Assembly (NCBI RefSeq): GCF_030580935.1
Contig: NZ_JAUQOM010000012.1
Location: 1-64,000, forward strand
Source of the DNA: Sphingobium cyanobacteriorum
GTDB taxonomy: Bacteria > Pseudomonadota > Alphaproteobacteria > Sphingomonadales > Sphingomonadaceae
Reading direction: 5' to 3'
DNA length: 64,000 nucleotides
Positions 1 through 7,773 of this stretch are shown here, one piece after another. The position numbers and the translations under genes were made by a program. The notes under the pieces were generated by a model. It had not been told where the DNA came from and made no database searches. It saw only the letters and a program-made list of their open reading frames with translations. Position 1 is the stretch's first letter; each line of letters begins with the position of its first letter.

Positions 1-119
1 TTGGGCCCTCGGCGCTGACGGAGGCCATGGGCATGCTCAACCACCATTTCGCAGCAGCCGCCTGATCGGCGCAGAGCGACAGCCTACCTCTGACTGCCGC
101 CAATCTTTGCAACAGAGCC
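1..119 (-). mobile_element. End of an IS6-family insertion sequence (partial, runs off the left edge)
   Basis: Read on the minus strand the segment opens at position 119 with GGCTCTGTTGCAAA, which is the 14-bp terminal inverted repeat known for IS6100-type members of the IS6 family. The bases inside it (118 down to 1) do not continue the CzcA protein that is coded on the other side of 120. The transposase gene would lie beyond the window, so the subgroup cannot be decided. The 8 bp outside the end (120-127) are the expected half of an IS6 target duplication, but the other half is not visible. Confidence 0.75.
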
Positions 120-877
120 CGATTGACGACGCCGGCACCGGCGCTGGTGTTGTTGCGTTCCAGTGCGGTCGTGAGGTCCTGGAATGTGATGCGCATGGCC
201 GCCATCCGCTGCACATCGGGAACGACGAGATATTCCTTGGTGTAGCCGCCAAGGGAGTCGACCCCGGCCAGCCCCTCCGTGCTCTTGAGCTGGGGCGTGA
301 CGATCCAGTCCTGGACGGTGCGCAGGTAGGTTGCCTTGTCCGCGTCGCTGACGAGGTGTTCGCCTTCAGGCGTGATGTAGCTGCCGTCGCGCTGCAGCCC
401 GGGCTCGCCGTTCCGATGACGCACCTGATCCAGCTCACGGTACTCAACGGTCCACATGAAGATGTCGCCGAGCCCGGTCGCGATCGGTCCCATTTCGGGG
501 TTTACACCCTCGGGAAGATCCTCCTCCGCGGTCCGCAGCCGCTCCGCCACTTGCTGACGGGCAAAGTAGATATCCGTCTTCTCGGTAAAGACGGCCGTGA
601 CCTGAGCGAAGCCGTTGCGGCTGAGCGAACGGGTATATTCGAGGCCGGGGATGCCGGCGAGCGCGGTTTCGACCGTGAACGCGACCTGCTTCTCGATCTG
701 GTCGGGTGAGAGGGCAGGGGCGACGACGTTGATCTGCACCTGGTTGTTGGTGATGTCGGGAACAGCGTCGATCGGAAGCTGGCGCAAGGCGCCGATCCCG
801 AGCAGAGCCGCGGCGACGGTGAGAAGTAGGACAAGCCAGCGTTTCTCGACGGAGAGGGTGACGATGCGACCGATCAT
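120..877 (-). pseudogene. czcA: CzcA/CusA-type RND heavy-metal efflux pump, N-terminal 252 codons, cut by an IS6 end
   Basis: The start ATG (877-875) lies 3 bp after the czcB stop. The product begins MIGRIVTLSVEKRWLVLLL, a first membrane helix, and continues with the periplasmic porter domain typical of CzcA (DAVPDITNNQVQI, TGLGDIFMWTVEY, GVDSLGGYTKEY, ALERNNTSAGAGVVNR). Complete CzcA proteins have about 1,000-1,060 residues and 12 membrane helices, so three quarters is missing here. Homology ends abruptly after GVVNR at the IS6 terminus. The remainder may lie beyond the IS to the left, in which case this is a simple insertion mutant. As seen, the pump cannot be made. Its job would be proton-driven export of divalent metal with CzcB and CzcC. 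Confidence 0.85.
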
Positions 878-880
878 GGC

Positions 881-2044
881 TCAGTCCTCGTCCCCGCCTT
901 CGCCCTTGCCGAGTTCGGCCTTGAGCGTGAAGCTGTTGGTAGAAGCGATCCGCTCCGAGCCGGTGAGCCCGGACGTGACGACGACCTGACCGCCATTGGT
1001 GCGCCCCAATGTCACTGGTGTCGCCCGGAACCCGGTCGGGGTACGCACGAAGACGAATGACTTGTCATCGATCATCTGCACTGCGGCCGATGGCACCGCG
1101 ACGGTGCGATCCCCGGTCGCGGGAACGAGGATCGACACGTTCACCGTTTCGCCGACACGCCAAGTGCTGCCGGCATTGTCGAGCGTGACGATCACCGGCA
1201 CCAAACGCGTCGTTTCGTCCAGAATGGGAGACACGAACGTGACGCGCCCCTCCTGACGGCGCCCCGCGGCTGTCACCTCGACGCGCGCGCCGGGCTTCAC
1301 CCGGCCCGCATCGCTAGGCACCAGCGAAGTTGCGACCGTGACCTTGGACAGATTGGCGACCCGGAAGAGCTCGGCATCGGCCGCGACTGTCTGCCCAAGC
1401 GTGGCCGAGCGCGCGATCACCTGACCGGCGATCGGCGAGCGCACCGCGATGCGGTTGAGCGCACCGCCCCCGCTGCCGGTTGCGGACAATTGCTGCTGCG
1501 CCAGGCGAAGCGCAATGCTGGCTTCCGTGGCGGCGGTCCGCGCCGCAACGAGATCCTGTTCCGGCGACACGCGCTCGGCGAACAGTCGCTGCTCGCGACG
1601 AAGGTTCGATTGCGCGAGGGCGGAGCGCGCGCGAGCGGCCTCTACCTCTGCTTTGAGCGACGCCGCTTCGCGGCTTTCGATAATGGCGAGCGGATCGCCG
1701 CGGCCTACGGATTGTCCGAGATTGCGGGTCAGCGATACGAGACGACCGCCTACCGATGCCGACACGACCTGTACGCCCTGCGGATCACCCTCGATCGTTG
1801 CCGACAGCTCGATCGCACCGGCGACGCCACCTACCGTAGGTCGCGTAACCTCGATCCCAGCGTCGGCGATCTGCGGCGCGGATAGTGTGACGACGTCCTT
1901 CGGACCTTCCTTGGCCTCGGCACCTTCCGTCTTTTCTGCTCCGGCTTTTTCATTGGCCTCGCCGCTGCTGCCGGCCCCGCCACATCCGGCAAGGATGAGG
2001 GCCAAGGTCACGGGCGCCAGCGCCCGCATGATGATCTTCGTCAT
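881..2044 (-). CDS. czcB: CzcB/CusB-type RND periplasmic adaptor (membrane fusion) lipoprotein
   Basis: A 387-residue HlyD/RND adaptor. The N-terminus MTKIIMRALAPVTLALILAGC carries a lipobox (LAGC), followed by a Glu/Lys/Ala-rich linker. A barrel-sandwich hybrid half-motif (SVGGRLVSL...GQSVGRGDPLAIIESREA), an alpha-helical hairpin of Ala/Glu/Arg-rich heptads (residues about 115-185), the returning half (RSPIAGQVIARSATLGQTV) and a beta-barrel domain follow in the usual order. It links the inner-membrane CzcA to outer-membrane CzcC. Its ATG overlaps the czcC stop by one base (TAATG), so the two are translationally coupled. Metal specificity cannot be read from the sequence; CusB-type Met residues are not obvious, favouring a Czc (Zn/Cd/Co) role. 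Confidence 0.9.
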   Translation of the reverse strand: MTKIIMRALAPVTLALILAGCGGAGSSGEANEKAGAEKTEGAEAKEGPKDVVTLSAPQIADAGIEVTRPTVGGVAGAIELSATIEGDPQGVQVVSASVGGRLVSLTRNLGQSVGRGDPLAIIESREAASLKAEVEAARARSALAQSNLRREQRLFAERVSPEQDLVAARTAATEASIALRLAQQQLSATGSGGGALNRIAVRSPIAGQVIARSATLGQTVAADAELFRVANLSKVTVATSLVPSDAGRVKPGARVEVTAAGRRQEGRVTFVSPILDETTRLVPVIVTLDNAGSTWRVGETVNVSILVPATGDRTVAVPSAAVQMIDDKSFVFVRTPTGFRATPVTLGRTNGGQVVVTSGLTGSERIASTNSFTLKAELGKGEGGDED

Positions 2045-3306
2045 TAATTGGTTTCCTCGGGGGAGGGCGCGGCGGCAACGAGCCGTTCCAGGCGTGCCTT
2101 TGCGTCGTGGTAGGTGGCGAGCGCGTCGATCGCGGCGGTGCGCGTCTCGGACAGGGTCCGTTCGGCATCGAGCAAATCGAGCTGGCCGAACTTGCCTTCG
2201 CGGTAGCCGATCCGGGCGATGCGAGCGGCCTCCACAGCCGATGCTAGCACCGGACCGCTCGCATTGCGTGCGGAGGTAGCGGCATTCGCGACCTCCGCCT
2301 GCGCGTTTGCGATGTCCTGCGCCGCGTCCAACTCGGCAGCACGCCGTAGGGCCTGCGCCTGATCGCTTTGTGCACGCGCTTGGGCGATAGCTGCCCGACC
2401 GTTGTTGAAAACAGGAAAGGGGATGGAGACCCCGAAAACTGCGGCGACGTCATTGGTCGCCTCGAGCCGTCGCGCGCTCGCGCTCAGCGTCACGTCTGGA
2501 ACGCGCTGCGAGCGAGCAAGCCGAACCTGTGCCTCTGCCGTCGTGGCGTCAGCACGGGCGGCAGCTAGCGCCAGCGTGCCGTCGGGCTCGATCGGCCTCG
2601 CAGGTCCGAAACCCTCGACACGATCATACCATACGAGGTCCAAGGACGCGGTCACGGGCTGGCCGATCCGCCGCGCAAGATTATCTCGCGCCACCTCGGA
2701 AAGCCGTTGGGCTCGCTCTACGGCCGTCTCTGCGTTGATGCGCAGCACATCGGCACGCTGCTGTTCGAGCGGTGATGCACGCCCCGCCTGCACGCGAACA
2801 CCGGCTGCGCGTAGTGCTTCCCGAGCGATGCCGGCCTGTTCGCGAGCTGTAACGAGGCGGCGTTCGGCCGACGCTGCCTGGATGTAGAGCTGGGTAACGG
2901 CGAGCCGGAGATCGGCCTCTGCCAACACCGTTCCGATGCGCGCCCGATTACCGATCGCGTCTGCGACGGCGATGCGTGCAGATCGCTTGCCCCCAAGCTC
3001 GATCGGGAGCGACAAGCCGGCTGTCGTTTCTGCACTGCGCAGACCGCGATATTGGCCGCTTCCCGCGACGTTCTCGGTTTCAGCAACGATCGACGGGTTG
3101 GGGCGGTAGCCGGCAACGGTACGCCCCGCCTCGGCCGCTCGCACCCCTGCCGTGGCCGCTTCAAGGCTAGGCGCAGTTGCGCCGGCGAGCGCCAACGCCC
3201 GTTCGAGCGTGAGCGGGGGACTGGTCGATGCTGGCTCGGAAGATTGCGCGTGCGCGATCGATGCGCACGACGCCACGGCCAGTAAGGCCGCGATAATACG
3301 GGACAT
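2044..3306 (-). CDS. czcC: CzcC, TolC-family outer-membrane channel of the metal efflux system
   Basis: A 420-residue outer-membrane efflux protein with a Sec signal peptide (MSRIIAALLAVASCASIAHA, cleavage expected after AHA). It shows the two repeated TolC-type helical domains: Ala-rich heptads with conserved patterns such as SLPIELGGKRSARI and VSIPFPVFNNGRA, each preceding long coiled-coil stretches, and a C-terminal GYREGKFGQLDLLDAERTL signature seen in CzcC-like proteins. It is the outer-membrane component of the CBA pump whose adaptor overlaps it downstream. About 63 bp separate it from the His-rich gene upstream, which suggests one transcript from the MerR-type promoter at 4421-4451. 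Confidence 0.9.
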   Translation of the reverse strand: MSRIIAALLAVASCASIAHAQSSEPASTSPPLTLERALALAGATAPSLEAATAGVRAAEAGRTVAGYRPNPSIVAETENVAGSGQYRGLRSAETTAGLSLPIELGGKRSARIAVADAIGNRARIGTVLAEADLRLAVTQLYIQAASAERRLVTAREQAGIAREALRAAGVRVQAGRASPLEQQRADVLRINAETAVERAQRLSEVARDNLARRIGQPVTASLDLVWYDRVEGFGPARPIEPDGTLALAAARADATTAEAQVRLARSQRVPDVTLSASARRLEATNDVAAVFGVSIPFPVFNNGRAAIAQARAQSDQAQALRRAAELDAAQDIANAQAEVANAATSARNASGPVLASAVEAARIARIGYREGKFGQLDLLDAERTLSETRTAAIDALATYHDAKARLERLVAAAPSPEETN

Positions 3307-3369
3307 GGTGACGAACTCCTGGCAAACCTGGGATGCCGCACGCGATCGGTGCGGCGGATTAGGTGGTCG

Positions 3370-3705
3370 TCAGGCTTGGGGCGGTCTCAATGCTGGGTCC
3401 GAAGGCACCGGCCCCATCGGATCATGGTTCCAAGACCCATGGGCCATGGGCAGCCCATCGACGGAGGCGACGAGACCTGCCTCAAACGGTACACCAATGT
3501 GATGGCCGTGGCAGCCACCATGATGGTGCGGGTAGGACTTGTCAGCATCGGCCGGCACTTGGTCCCCGTCACTAGCGCTATGCTCAAGCGCGCTGGCGGC
3601 GGTGAAATCAACGCATCTCACACCTTCGGTCGCGTGCGCGACCGATCCCAGCCCGAGCGACAGCATGAGCATCAAACAAAGGAACAAGGCAGTAAGCCGA
3701 TGCAT
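3370..3705 (-). CDS. Small His-rich exported protein of the metal-efflux operon (CzcI-like)
   Basis: A 111-residue protein starting MHRLTALFLCLMLMLSLG with a clear signal peptide (cleavage near VAHA) and a His-rich cluster (PHHHGGCHGHH) likely to bind metal in the periplasm. The start at 3705 is preferred over an in-frame ATG at 3738 because the latter lies inside the CDF gene and 3705 follows a GAAGG ribosome-binding site. Position between a CDF exporter and czcCBA matches that of CzcI-like periplasmic metal-binding proteins, but sequence similarity to CzcI itself is not demonstrated. Confidence 0.65.
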   Translation of the reverse strand: MHRLTALFLCLMLMLSLGLGSVAHATEGVRCVDFTAASALEHSASDGDQVPADADKSYPHHHGGCHGHHIGVPFEAGLVASVDGLPMAHGSWNHDPMGPVPSDPALRPPQA

Positions 3706-3724
3706 TGGCCTTCGCCGTAGCAAC

Positions 3725-4387
3725 TTAACGACTCCCATGTAACGGCTGCCTGTAATCCGAAGGAAGAGGTGTCGGCCCGGATCGCAGTTCGGAGCGTGCC
3801 TGACGCATAATCTGAAAGCCGCCCGACAGCCCCAGCGCTGCGATCAGCACGGCGACCACAAGATCAGGCCACGCGCTGTTGAGGCCGAAGACGCCCCCCG
3901 CAGCCAGTACCACAGCGATGTTGCCAATCGCGTCGTTACGCGAACATATCCAGACCGAACGCATGTTCGCGTCGCCGCTGCGAAAGCGATACAGCATGAC
4001 CGCGACCAAGGCGTTCGCGACCAGTGCAGCAACTCCTACGATACCCATAACCTCGGCATGGGGTACAGTGCCGTGGAGCGCACCCCAACCCGCCGCGAGC
4101 AGGACATAGAGCCCTAGCAGGGCAAGCGTCGCTCCTTTCAGCATCGCTGCGCGCGCGCGCCAGGCTATCGCCATCCCGGCAACACCAAGGCTGATCGCGT
4201 AATTGGCGGCGTCACCGAAGAAGTCGAGCGCATCGGCCTGGAGTGCTTTCGATCCGCCCGTAATCCCAGCGACGATTTCGACCCCAAACATGCCGCCGTT
4301 GATGGCGAGCGCGATCCATAAGGCGCGCCGCCACTTAGGGTCGTTTAGGGTGCCCGCCTTGTCGGACGCGCAGCTCGTGCAGGCCAT
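3725..4387 (-). CDS. Cation diffusion facilitator (CDF) metal exporter, truncated-type
   Basis: A 220-residue protein with six hydrophobic segments. It contains CDF signatures: ALQADALDFFGDAANYAISL in helix 2 (the H/D-x3-D metal site, here D-x3-D type) and RNDAIGNIAVVLAAGGVF in helix 5. It lacks the usual cytoplasmic C-terminal dimerisation domain, ending shortly after helix 6. The N-terminus MACTSCASD carries paired cysteines that could bind metal. The ATG at 4387 is chosen over 4429 because the longer form would begin upstream of the MerR -10 element. First gene after the MerR promoter, so probably the most directly metal-induced one. Confidence 0.85.
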   Translation of the reverse strand: MACTSCASDKAGTLNDPKWRRALWIALAINGGMFGVEIVAGITGGSKALQADALDFFGDAANYAISLGVAGMAIAWRARAAMLKGATLALLGLYVLLAAGWGALHGTVPHAEVMGIVGVAALVANALVAVMLYRFRSGDANMRSVWICSRNDAIGNIAVVLAAGGVFGLNSAWPDLVVAVLIAALGLSGGFQIMRQARSELRSGPTPLPSDYRQPLHGSR

Positions 4388-4420
4388 ATTTGCCACCTCT
4401 GTAGAATCGATCTGGCAGCC

Positions 4421-4451
4421 TATATGCATCCTCTAGTCGCTAGAGGGTCAA
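4421..4451 (-). promoter_or_regulatory. MerR-family operator/promoter of the metal efflux operon
   Basis: On the minus strand a -35 TTGACC (4451-4446) and a -10 CATATA (4426-4421) are separated by 19 bp. The spacer holds the dyad CCTCTAG-cga-CTAGAGG. The overlong 19-bp spacer with a central dyad is the hallmark of promoters untwisted by metal-bound MerR proteins. It lies between the divergent CDF gene and the merR-like gene. The 19-bp spacing is read directly; use by the adjacent regulator is inference. Confidence 0.85.
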
Positions 4452-4456
4452 GCGCT

Positions 4457-4870
4457 GTGTCTGAGAGATTGACGATTGGAAAGCTGGGCTCGGCGACGGG
4501 CACCAAGGTCGAGACGATCCGCTATTACGAACAGATCGGCTTGCTGCCGGCGCCAGCGCGGTCGGCCGGCAATTACCGGACCTATCAGGGCGAGCACCTG
4601 CGGCGCTTGTCCTTCATTCGTCGGGCGCGCGATCTCGGCTTCTCAATAGATCAGGTTCGCGAGTTGATGGGGCTCGCCGATCGTCGCGAACAATCCTGCA
4701 TGGCCGTGAACGTCATCGCCAACCAGCACCGGGATGCGATTACGCGGAAGATTGCCGATCTTACAGCTCTCGCGGGCGAGCTCGACACGCTGATCGAATC
4801 CTGTAGCCGCAACACCGTGGCCGACTGCAGGATCATAGAAGCCTTGGCTCCGAGCCTGCATAGCGGCTGA
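4457..4870 (+). CDS. MerR-family metal-responsive regulator
   Basis: The 137-residue product opens with a MerR winged helix (LTIGKLGSATGTKVETIRYY, EQIGLLPAPARSAGNYRTY), followed by a dimerisation coiled coil and a C-terminal metal loop CSRNTVADC (C116-X7-C124). A third cysteine, C81 (EQSC), is at the place of ZntR Cys79, a residue present in Zn/Cd/Pb sensors and replaced by Ser in CueR. The C-X7-C loop resembles CueR, so the metal is not settled, though C81 and the czc context favour a divalent ion. GTG 4457 is chosen because the upstream in-frame ATG (4424) lies within the operator itself. Confidence 0.85.
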   Translation: MSERLTIGKLGSATGTKVETIRYYEQIGLLPAPARSAGNYRTYQGEHLRRLSFIRRARDLGFSIDQVRELMGLADRREQSCMAVNVIANQHRDAITRKIADLTALAGELDTLIESCSRNTVADCRIIEALAPSLHSG

Positions 4871-5384
4871 GACGCAGCGCCCTCCACTTCGAAGTGTGCC
4901 ACGTGGCACACCCTGCTTGTCCCGTAACGAAAGAAGGCCGCCCCTTGATGCCATGGGCAACAGCGGGGACGGCCATATTGCCTACCCTATAAGCAGCGGG
5001 AGCCGTCACGCATAGGTTGAAACGCTGACAGTCCAGATAAACCAAAGGCCGCCCTTTGGGCGGCCTTGGCCATTAGTTCCCTAGCGGGAAACGGACTCTC
5101 CTTGGGAGGACGCCGCGTATGCCGTGACATAAAGGGGAGAGCAATGAATGGTCAACTAACGGCGGTCATGTTCAAGAACTGGCGGCGTCGCAGGGTCATG
5201 CTGTCCTGGCCTCTCAATCGGTCCTCGAAAGCACGAAGACGCATCTGCTGGCGATTTCCAATCCCTTCATAAGCCTCCTACAAACGAGAACGAGCTCCCG
5301 TTTCGTGCTTTCGAGGACCAAGCAAGCGCTTGAACCTGCCCACGGAAGGATGGCACACGATCAGGACCCTTCAGCCTGAGAGCG
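4871..5384. other. Intergenic stretch with hairpins; no convincing gene
   Basis: It holds a strong hairpin at 5044-5066 (AAGGCCGCC-ctttg-GGCGGCCTT), possibly the merR terminator although no U-run follows, and the perfect 18-bp inverted repeat described separately. A 43-codon ORF (5143-5272) has a good Shine-Dalgarno (AGGGGAGA) but very Arg/Trp-rich composition. The frame beside it (about 5127-5381) reads more protein-like (ends HDQDPSA) but has no start codon, so it may be a gene remnant. Confidence 0.5.
5220..5319. repeat. Perfect 18-bp inverted repeat flanking a 64-bp centre
   Basis: GGTCCTCGAAAGCACGAA at 5220-5237 is exactly repeated as its reverse complement at 5302-5319. Pairing stops sharply on both sides of each arm. 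The 100-bp unit could be a long hairpin RNA, a MITE-like element or a recombination site; no transposase or target duplication was found with it. Confidence 0.7.
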
Positions 5385-5633
5385 TCAGACCGAGTCGTCA
5401 GGCCTGTAGAGGCTACTTATAATCGACGGCATGAGGGACGGTGGGACGCCCTCGGCCAGCATCATTGCAAACATTTCGTCTTCGTTGGCCGTTGGCGCCA
5501 TGTTCTCGATGATGAGATTTGCCCGGGCATCAGCTAGATCCTCGCGCCACAAGGCGATTTGGACGGCAGTACCCCGTTCAAAATCCATCGCGCGGATGCA
5601 CCGGCGCATATGCTCAACATCGATCTCAGCCAT
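5385..5633 (-). CDS. Small acidic hypothetical protein, faintly VbhA-antitoxin-like
   Basis: An 82-residue protein not firmly recognised. Its C-terminal half (ARANLIIENMAPTANEDEMF) resembles in layout the short helical VbhA-type antitoxins that inhibit Fic toxins through a [S/T]xxxE[G/N] motif; the corresponding residues here are N-L-I-I-E-N, so the first position deviates. No Fic gene is next to it, no clear ribosome-binding site precedes the ATG at 5633, and the assignment is weak. It lies just outside the left end of the large transposon. Confidence 0.45.
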   Translation of the reverse strand: MAEIDVEHMRRCIRAMDFERGTAVQIALWREDLADARANLIIENMAPTANEDEMFAMMLAEGVPPSLMPSIISSLYRPDDSV

Positions 5634-5961
5634 CGCCGGCTATATCGCTCGCGCGCGGTTTCGTATGCAACAAGCTCGACAATCCGCCGCCTACTTTTAA
5701 TAAGCTGCGGCGAGGCTCAACACCGTCTCAGAACCCTTTCTCATAATTGCGCAACGATGCGTCCACGGCAAGCAGTAGCCGGGTGACGCGTAGAAGCATG
5801 AATTGCGGGAATGCCGCCACGCTTGCACCAAGCGCGGAGATCGATCCTTCGCTTCCCGAACGTCCGCCAGTTTGGGCGCGTGTCCATTCTGCTGCATACT
5901 ATCTATTTAGCGATAACCCTGATTCCCGCTAAAAACATGATGGCCAGATCTCCCGCGATCC
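5634..5961. other. Non-coding flank to the left of the transposon
   Basis: No credible gene on either strand. It contains a 7-bp perfect inverted repeat with a 14-bp centre, TTTAGCG (5906-5912) and CGCTAAA (5927-5933). The last five bases, GATCC (5957-5961), are the left copy of the transposon target duplication. Before insertion this segment was contiguous with position 41338, about 50 bp upstream of the tyrosine recombinase gene, so it is probably that gene's upstream region. Confidence 0.6.
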
Positions 5962-5987
5962 TGTCGGTTGTCCTGAAACGGTGGACG
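5962..5987 (+). repeat. Left terminal inverted repeat of the transposon
   Basis: It matches the right terminus in 23 of 26 positions (differences at positions 4, 9 and 19). The inner 17 bp (5971-5987) are a copy of the presumed TniA binding unit TCCTGAAACAGTGGACG with one mismatch. The target duplication GATCC precedes it at 5957-5961. Confidence 0.92.
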
Positions 5988-6019
5988 CACACGGCGGGCG
6001 TCTCCTAAGGTCCGTCCAC

Positions 6020-6057
6020 TCCTGAAACAGTGGACATTCTCCTCAAAAGAGCGGACG
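6020..6057 (+). repeat. Internal TniA-binding-like repeats, left end
   Basis: TCCTGAAACAGTGGACA (6020-6036) is a near-exact direct copy of the unit in the terminal repeat; a degenerate copy, TCCTCAAAAGAGCGGACG, follows at 6040-6057. With the terminal unit this makes three sites, the array layout expected where a TnsB/TniA-type transposase assembles. Confidence 0.8.
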
Positions 6058-6090
6058 CTCGCCAAGCTGGATCAGCCGAGGCGTCGTACC

Positions 6091-7773
6091 ATGCGAACCG
6101 CGGACCTGAAGACGGCGAGCGACGCTGACTGGGCAGAAGCGCACCGCCGCGAGAAGATCATCCGCCCACTTGCTGCCTTGGCTCGCGTCCCGGGCAACGC
6201 AGCTGCCGAAGCGCTGGATCAGCTCGGGCTCGGTCGCGCCCGTTTCCACGAACTTCTTCAGCTTTATCGGGCGTCGCCAGTCGCCGCTTCGCTGTTGCCG
6301 CGCCCACGGGGGCGGGAGAGGGGAGAGCAGCGGCTCTCATCTGCTGTCGAGCAGTTGATCTCCCGAGGCATCGCGGAGTGTTACCTCACTCTCGAGAAGC
6401 CAAGTGTGCAGGCGCTCCGCCGCTGGCTCCGACATGAGGGGCAGAAGATCGGGCTGAAGGTGCCCAGCACCAAGGCGATCCGAGCGCGATTGGACAGACT
6501 GGTTCCTCAGACCGTCATGGCGCGCAGGCAAGGGTCGAAGGCCGCTGCTGATAAATGGGAGCCGACGCGAGGCGTGTTGGAAGCCAGCTACGCGCTGGAG
6601 CTCGTCCAATCGGACCACACGCTGGTCGACGTGATCGTCGTCGACGATCTGTATCGCAAGCCGATCGGTCGGCCGTGGCTTACGCTGATGGTTGATATCG
6701 CGAGCCGCACGGTACCGGGGTTCCACCTCGATATGCTCGCACCCTCGGCCGTGTCGGTCGGCATGTGCATGCGTCAGGCTGTTCTCCCCAAGGGCGACTG
6801 GTTGGCCAAGCGCGGCATGGAGGCACCTTGGAACAATCAGGGTCTCATGGATCGGCTACACCTCGACAATGCGCGCGAGCACCGATCCGACGCTCTGAAA
6901 CGCGGCTGTCGCGTCCACTCGATCTCGCTCGAGTATCGTCCGGTTCGGCGTCCGCACTTCGGCGGCCATATCGAGCGGCTGATAGGGACGGTGATGGGCG
7001 CCGTCCATCTTCTGCCCGGCACGACGTTCTCCAACGTGGCGGAGCGTGGCGACTATGACTCCGAAGCCGAGGCGTGCATGACGCTTGGCGAGTTGGAGGT
7101 CTGGCTCGCCGCACAGATCATCGGGCCATACCATGCGGAGCGGCACCGTGGCATCGGCATCCCGCCGGCGCTCGCCTGGGGTGAAGCGATGGACCGGCGA
7201 CCGGAGCTGGTCCGCCTGCCGGTCGATCGCGCCAGCTTCCTGTTCGACTTTCTGCCTTGCGAGGCACGCGCGGTGACCCCGCATGGCATCGAACTGTTCC
7301 ATACGCACTATTGGGATGACGCGCTGTCCTGCTGGTATACGCGACCTGGGCAGACGATGCCGATCCGATGGGATCCGCGTGACCTTTCTCGCATCTGGCT
7401 TGAGCTCCCGCATGGCGAGCACCTTGAAGTGCCCTATCGTGACCTCCGGCGGCCGGCCATTACTCGCTGGGAACAGAAGGAAGCGGTTCGCGGCTTGCGC
7501 GAGCGCGGTCAACAAGCGGTCGACGAGAGGCTGATTTTTCAGGCGGTGGAGACGCAGCGGCTGATCGTGGCGGAAGCCGCTCACAAGACGAAGGCAGCAC
7601 GGCTCGCTCTCCAGAGGACAAGGGCGGCTCTGGCCGATGCACGGCGCGCCAGGAGCAGCGGCAAGCCGACCGTTCAGGAGGATAGACCCACAGCTCTGCT
7701 GAATATCACGGAAAGGCGCGAGAGTGGTGATCGGCAGACGCTACCCTACCTCGTCGAGGAGATGCCCCGATGA
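6091..7773 (+). CDS. tniA: TniA, DDE transposase of the Mu/Tn7 TnsB type
   Basis: A 560-residue transposase that cuts and joins the transposon ends. An N-terminal helix-turn-helix region (residues about 20-160) is followed by an integrase-type catalytic core with the triad visible as D in LVQSDHTLVDVIVVDD, D in LHLDNAREH and E in FGGHIERLIGTVMG, then a Mu-type C-terminal beta-barrel (SFLFDFLPCEARAVTPHGI) and an Arg-rich tail. Length matches TniA (about 560). It starts 104 bp inside the left end, after the repeat array, and overlaps tniB by 4 bp. Confidence 0.93.
   Translation: MRTADLKTASDADWAEAHRREKIIRPLAALARVPGNAAAEALDQLGLGRARFHELLQLYRASPVAASLLPRPRGRERGEQRLSSAVEQLISRGIAECYLTLEKPSVQALRRWLRHEGQKIGLKVPSTKAIRARLDRLVPQTVMARRQGSKAAADKWEPTRGVLEASYALELVQSDHTLVDVIVVDDLYRKPIGRPWLTLMVDIASRTVPGFHLDMLAPSAVSVGMCMRQAVLPKGDWLAKRGMEAPWNNQGLMDRLHLDNAREHRSDALKRGCRVHSISLEYRPVRRPHFGGHIERLIGTVMGAVHLLPGTTFSNVAERGDYDSEAEACMTLGELEVWLAAQIIGPYHAERHRGIGIPPALAWGEAMDRRPELVRLPVDRASFLFDFLPCEARAVTPHGIELFHTHYWDDALSCWYTRPGQTMPIRWDPRDLSRIWLELPHGEHLEVPYRDLRRPAITRWEQKEAVRGLRERGQQAVDERLIFQAVETQRLIVAEAAHKTKAARLALQRTRAALADARRARSSGKPTVQEDRPTALLNITERRESGDRQTLPYLVEEMPR

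Noticed and set aside
5044..5066. GC-rich hairpin as a certain rho-independent terminator for merR
   Set aside because: The stem is strong, but no U-run follows and it is about 170 bp from the stop; kept only as a possibility.
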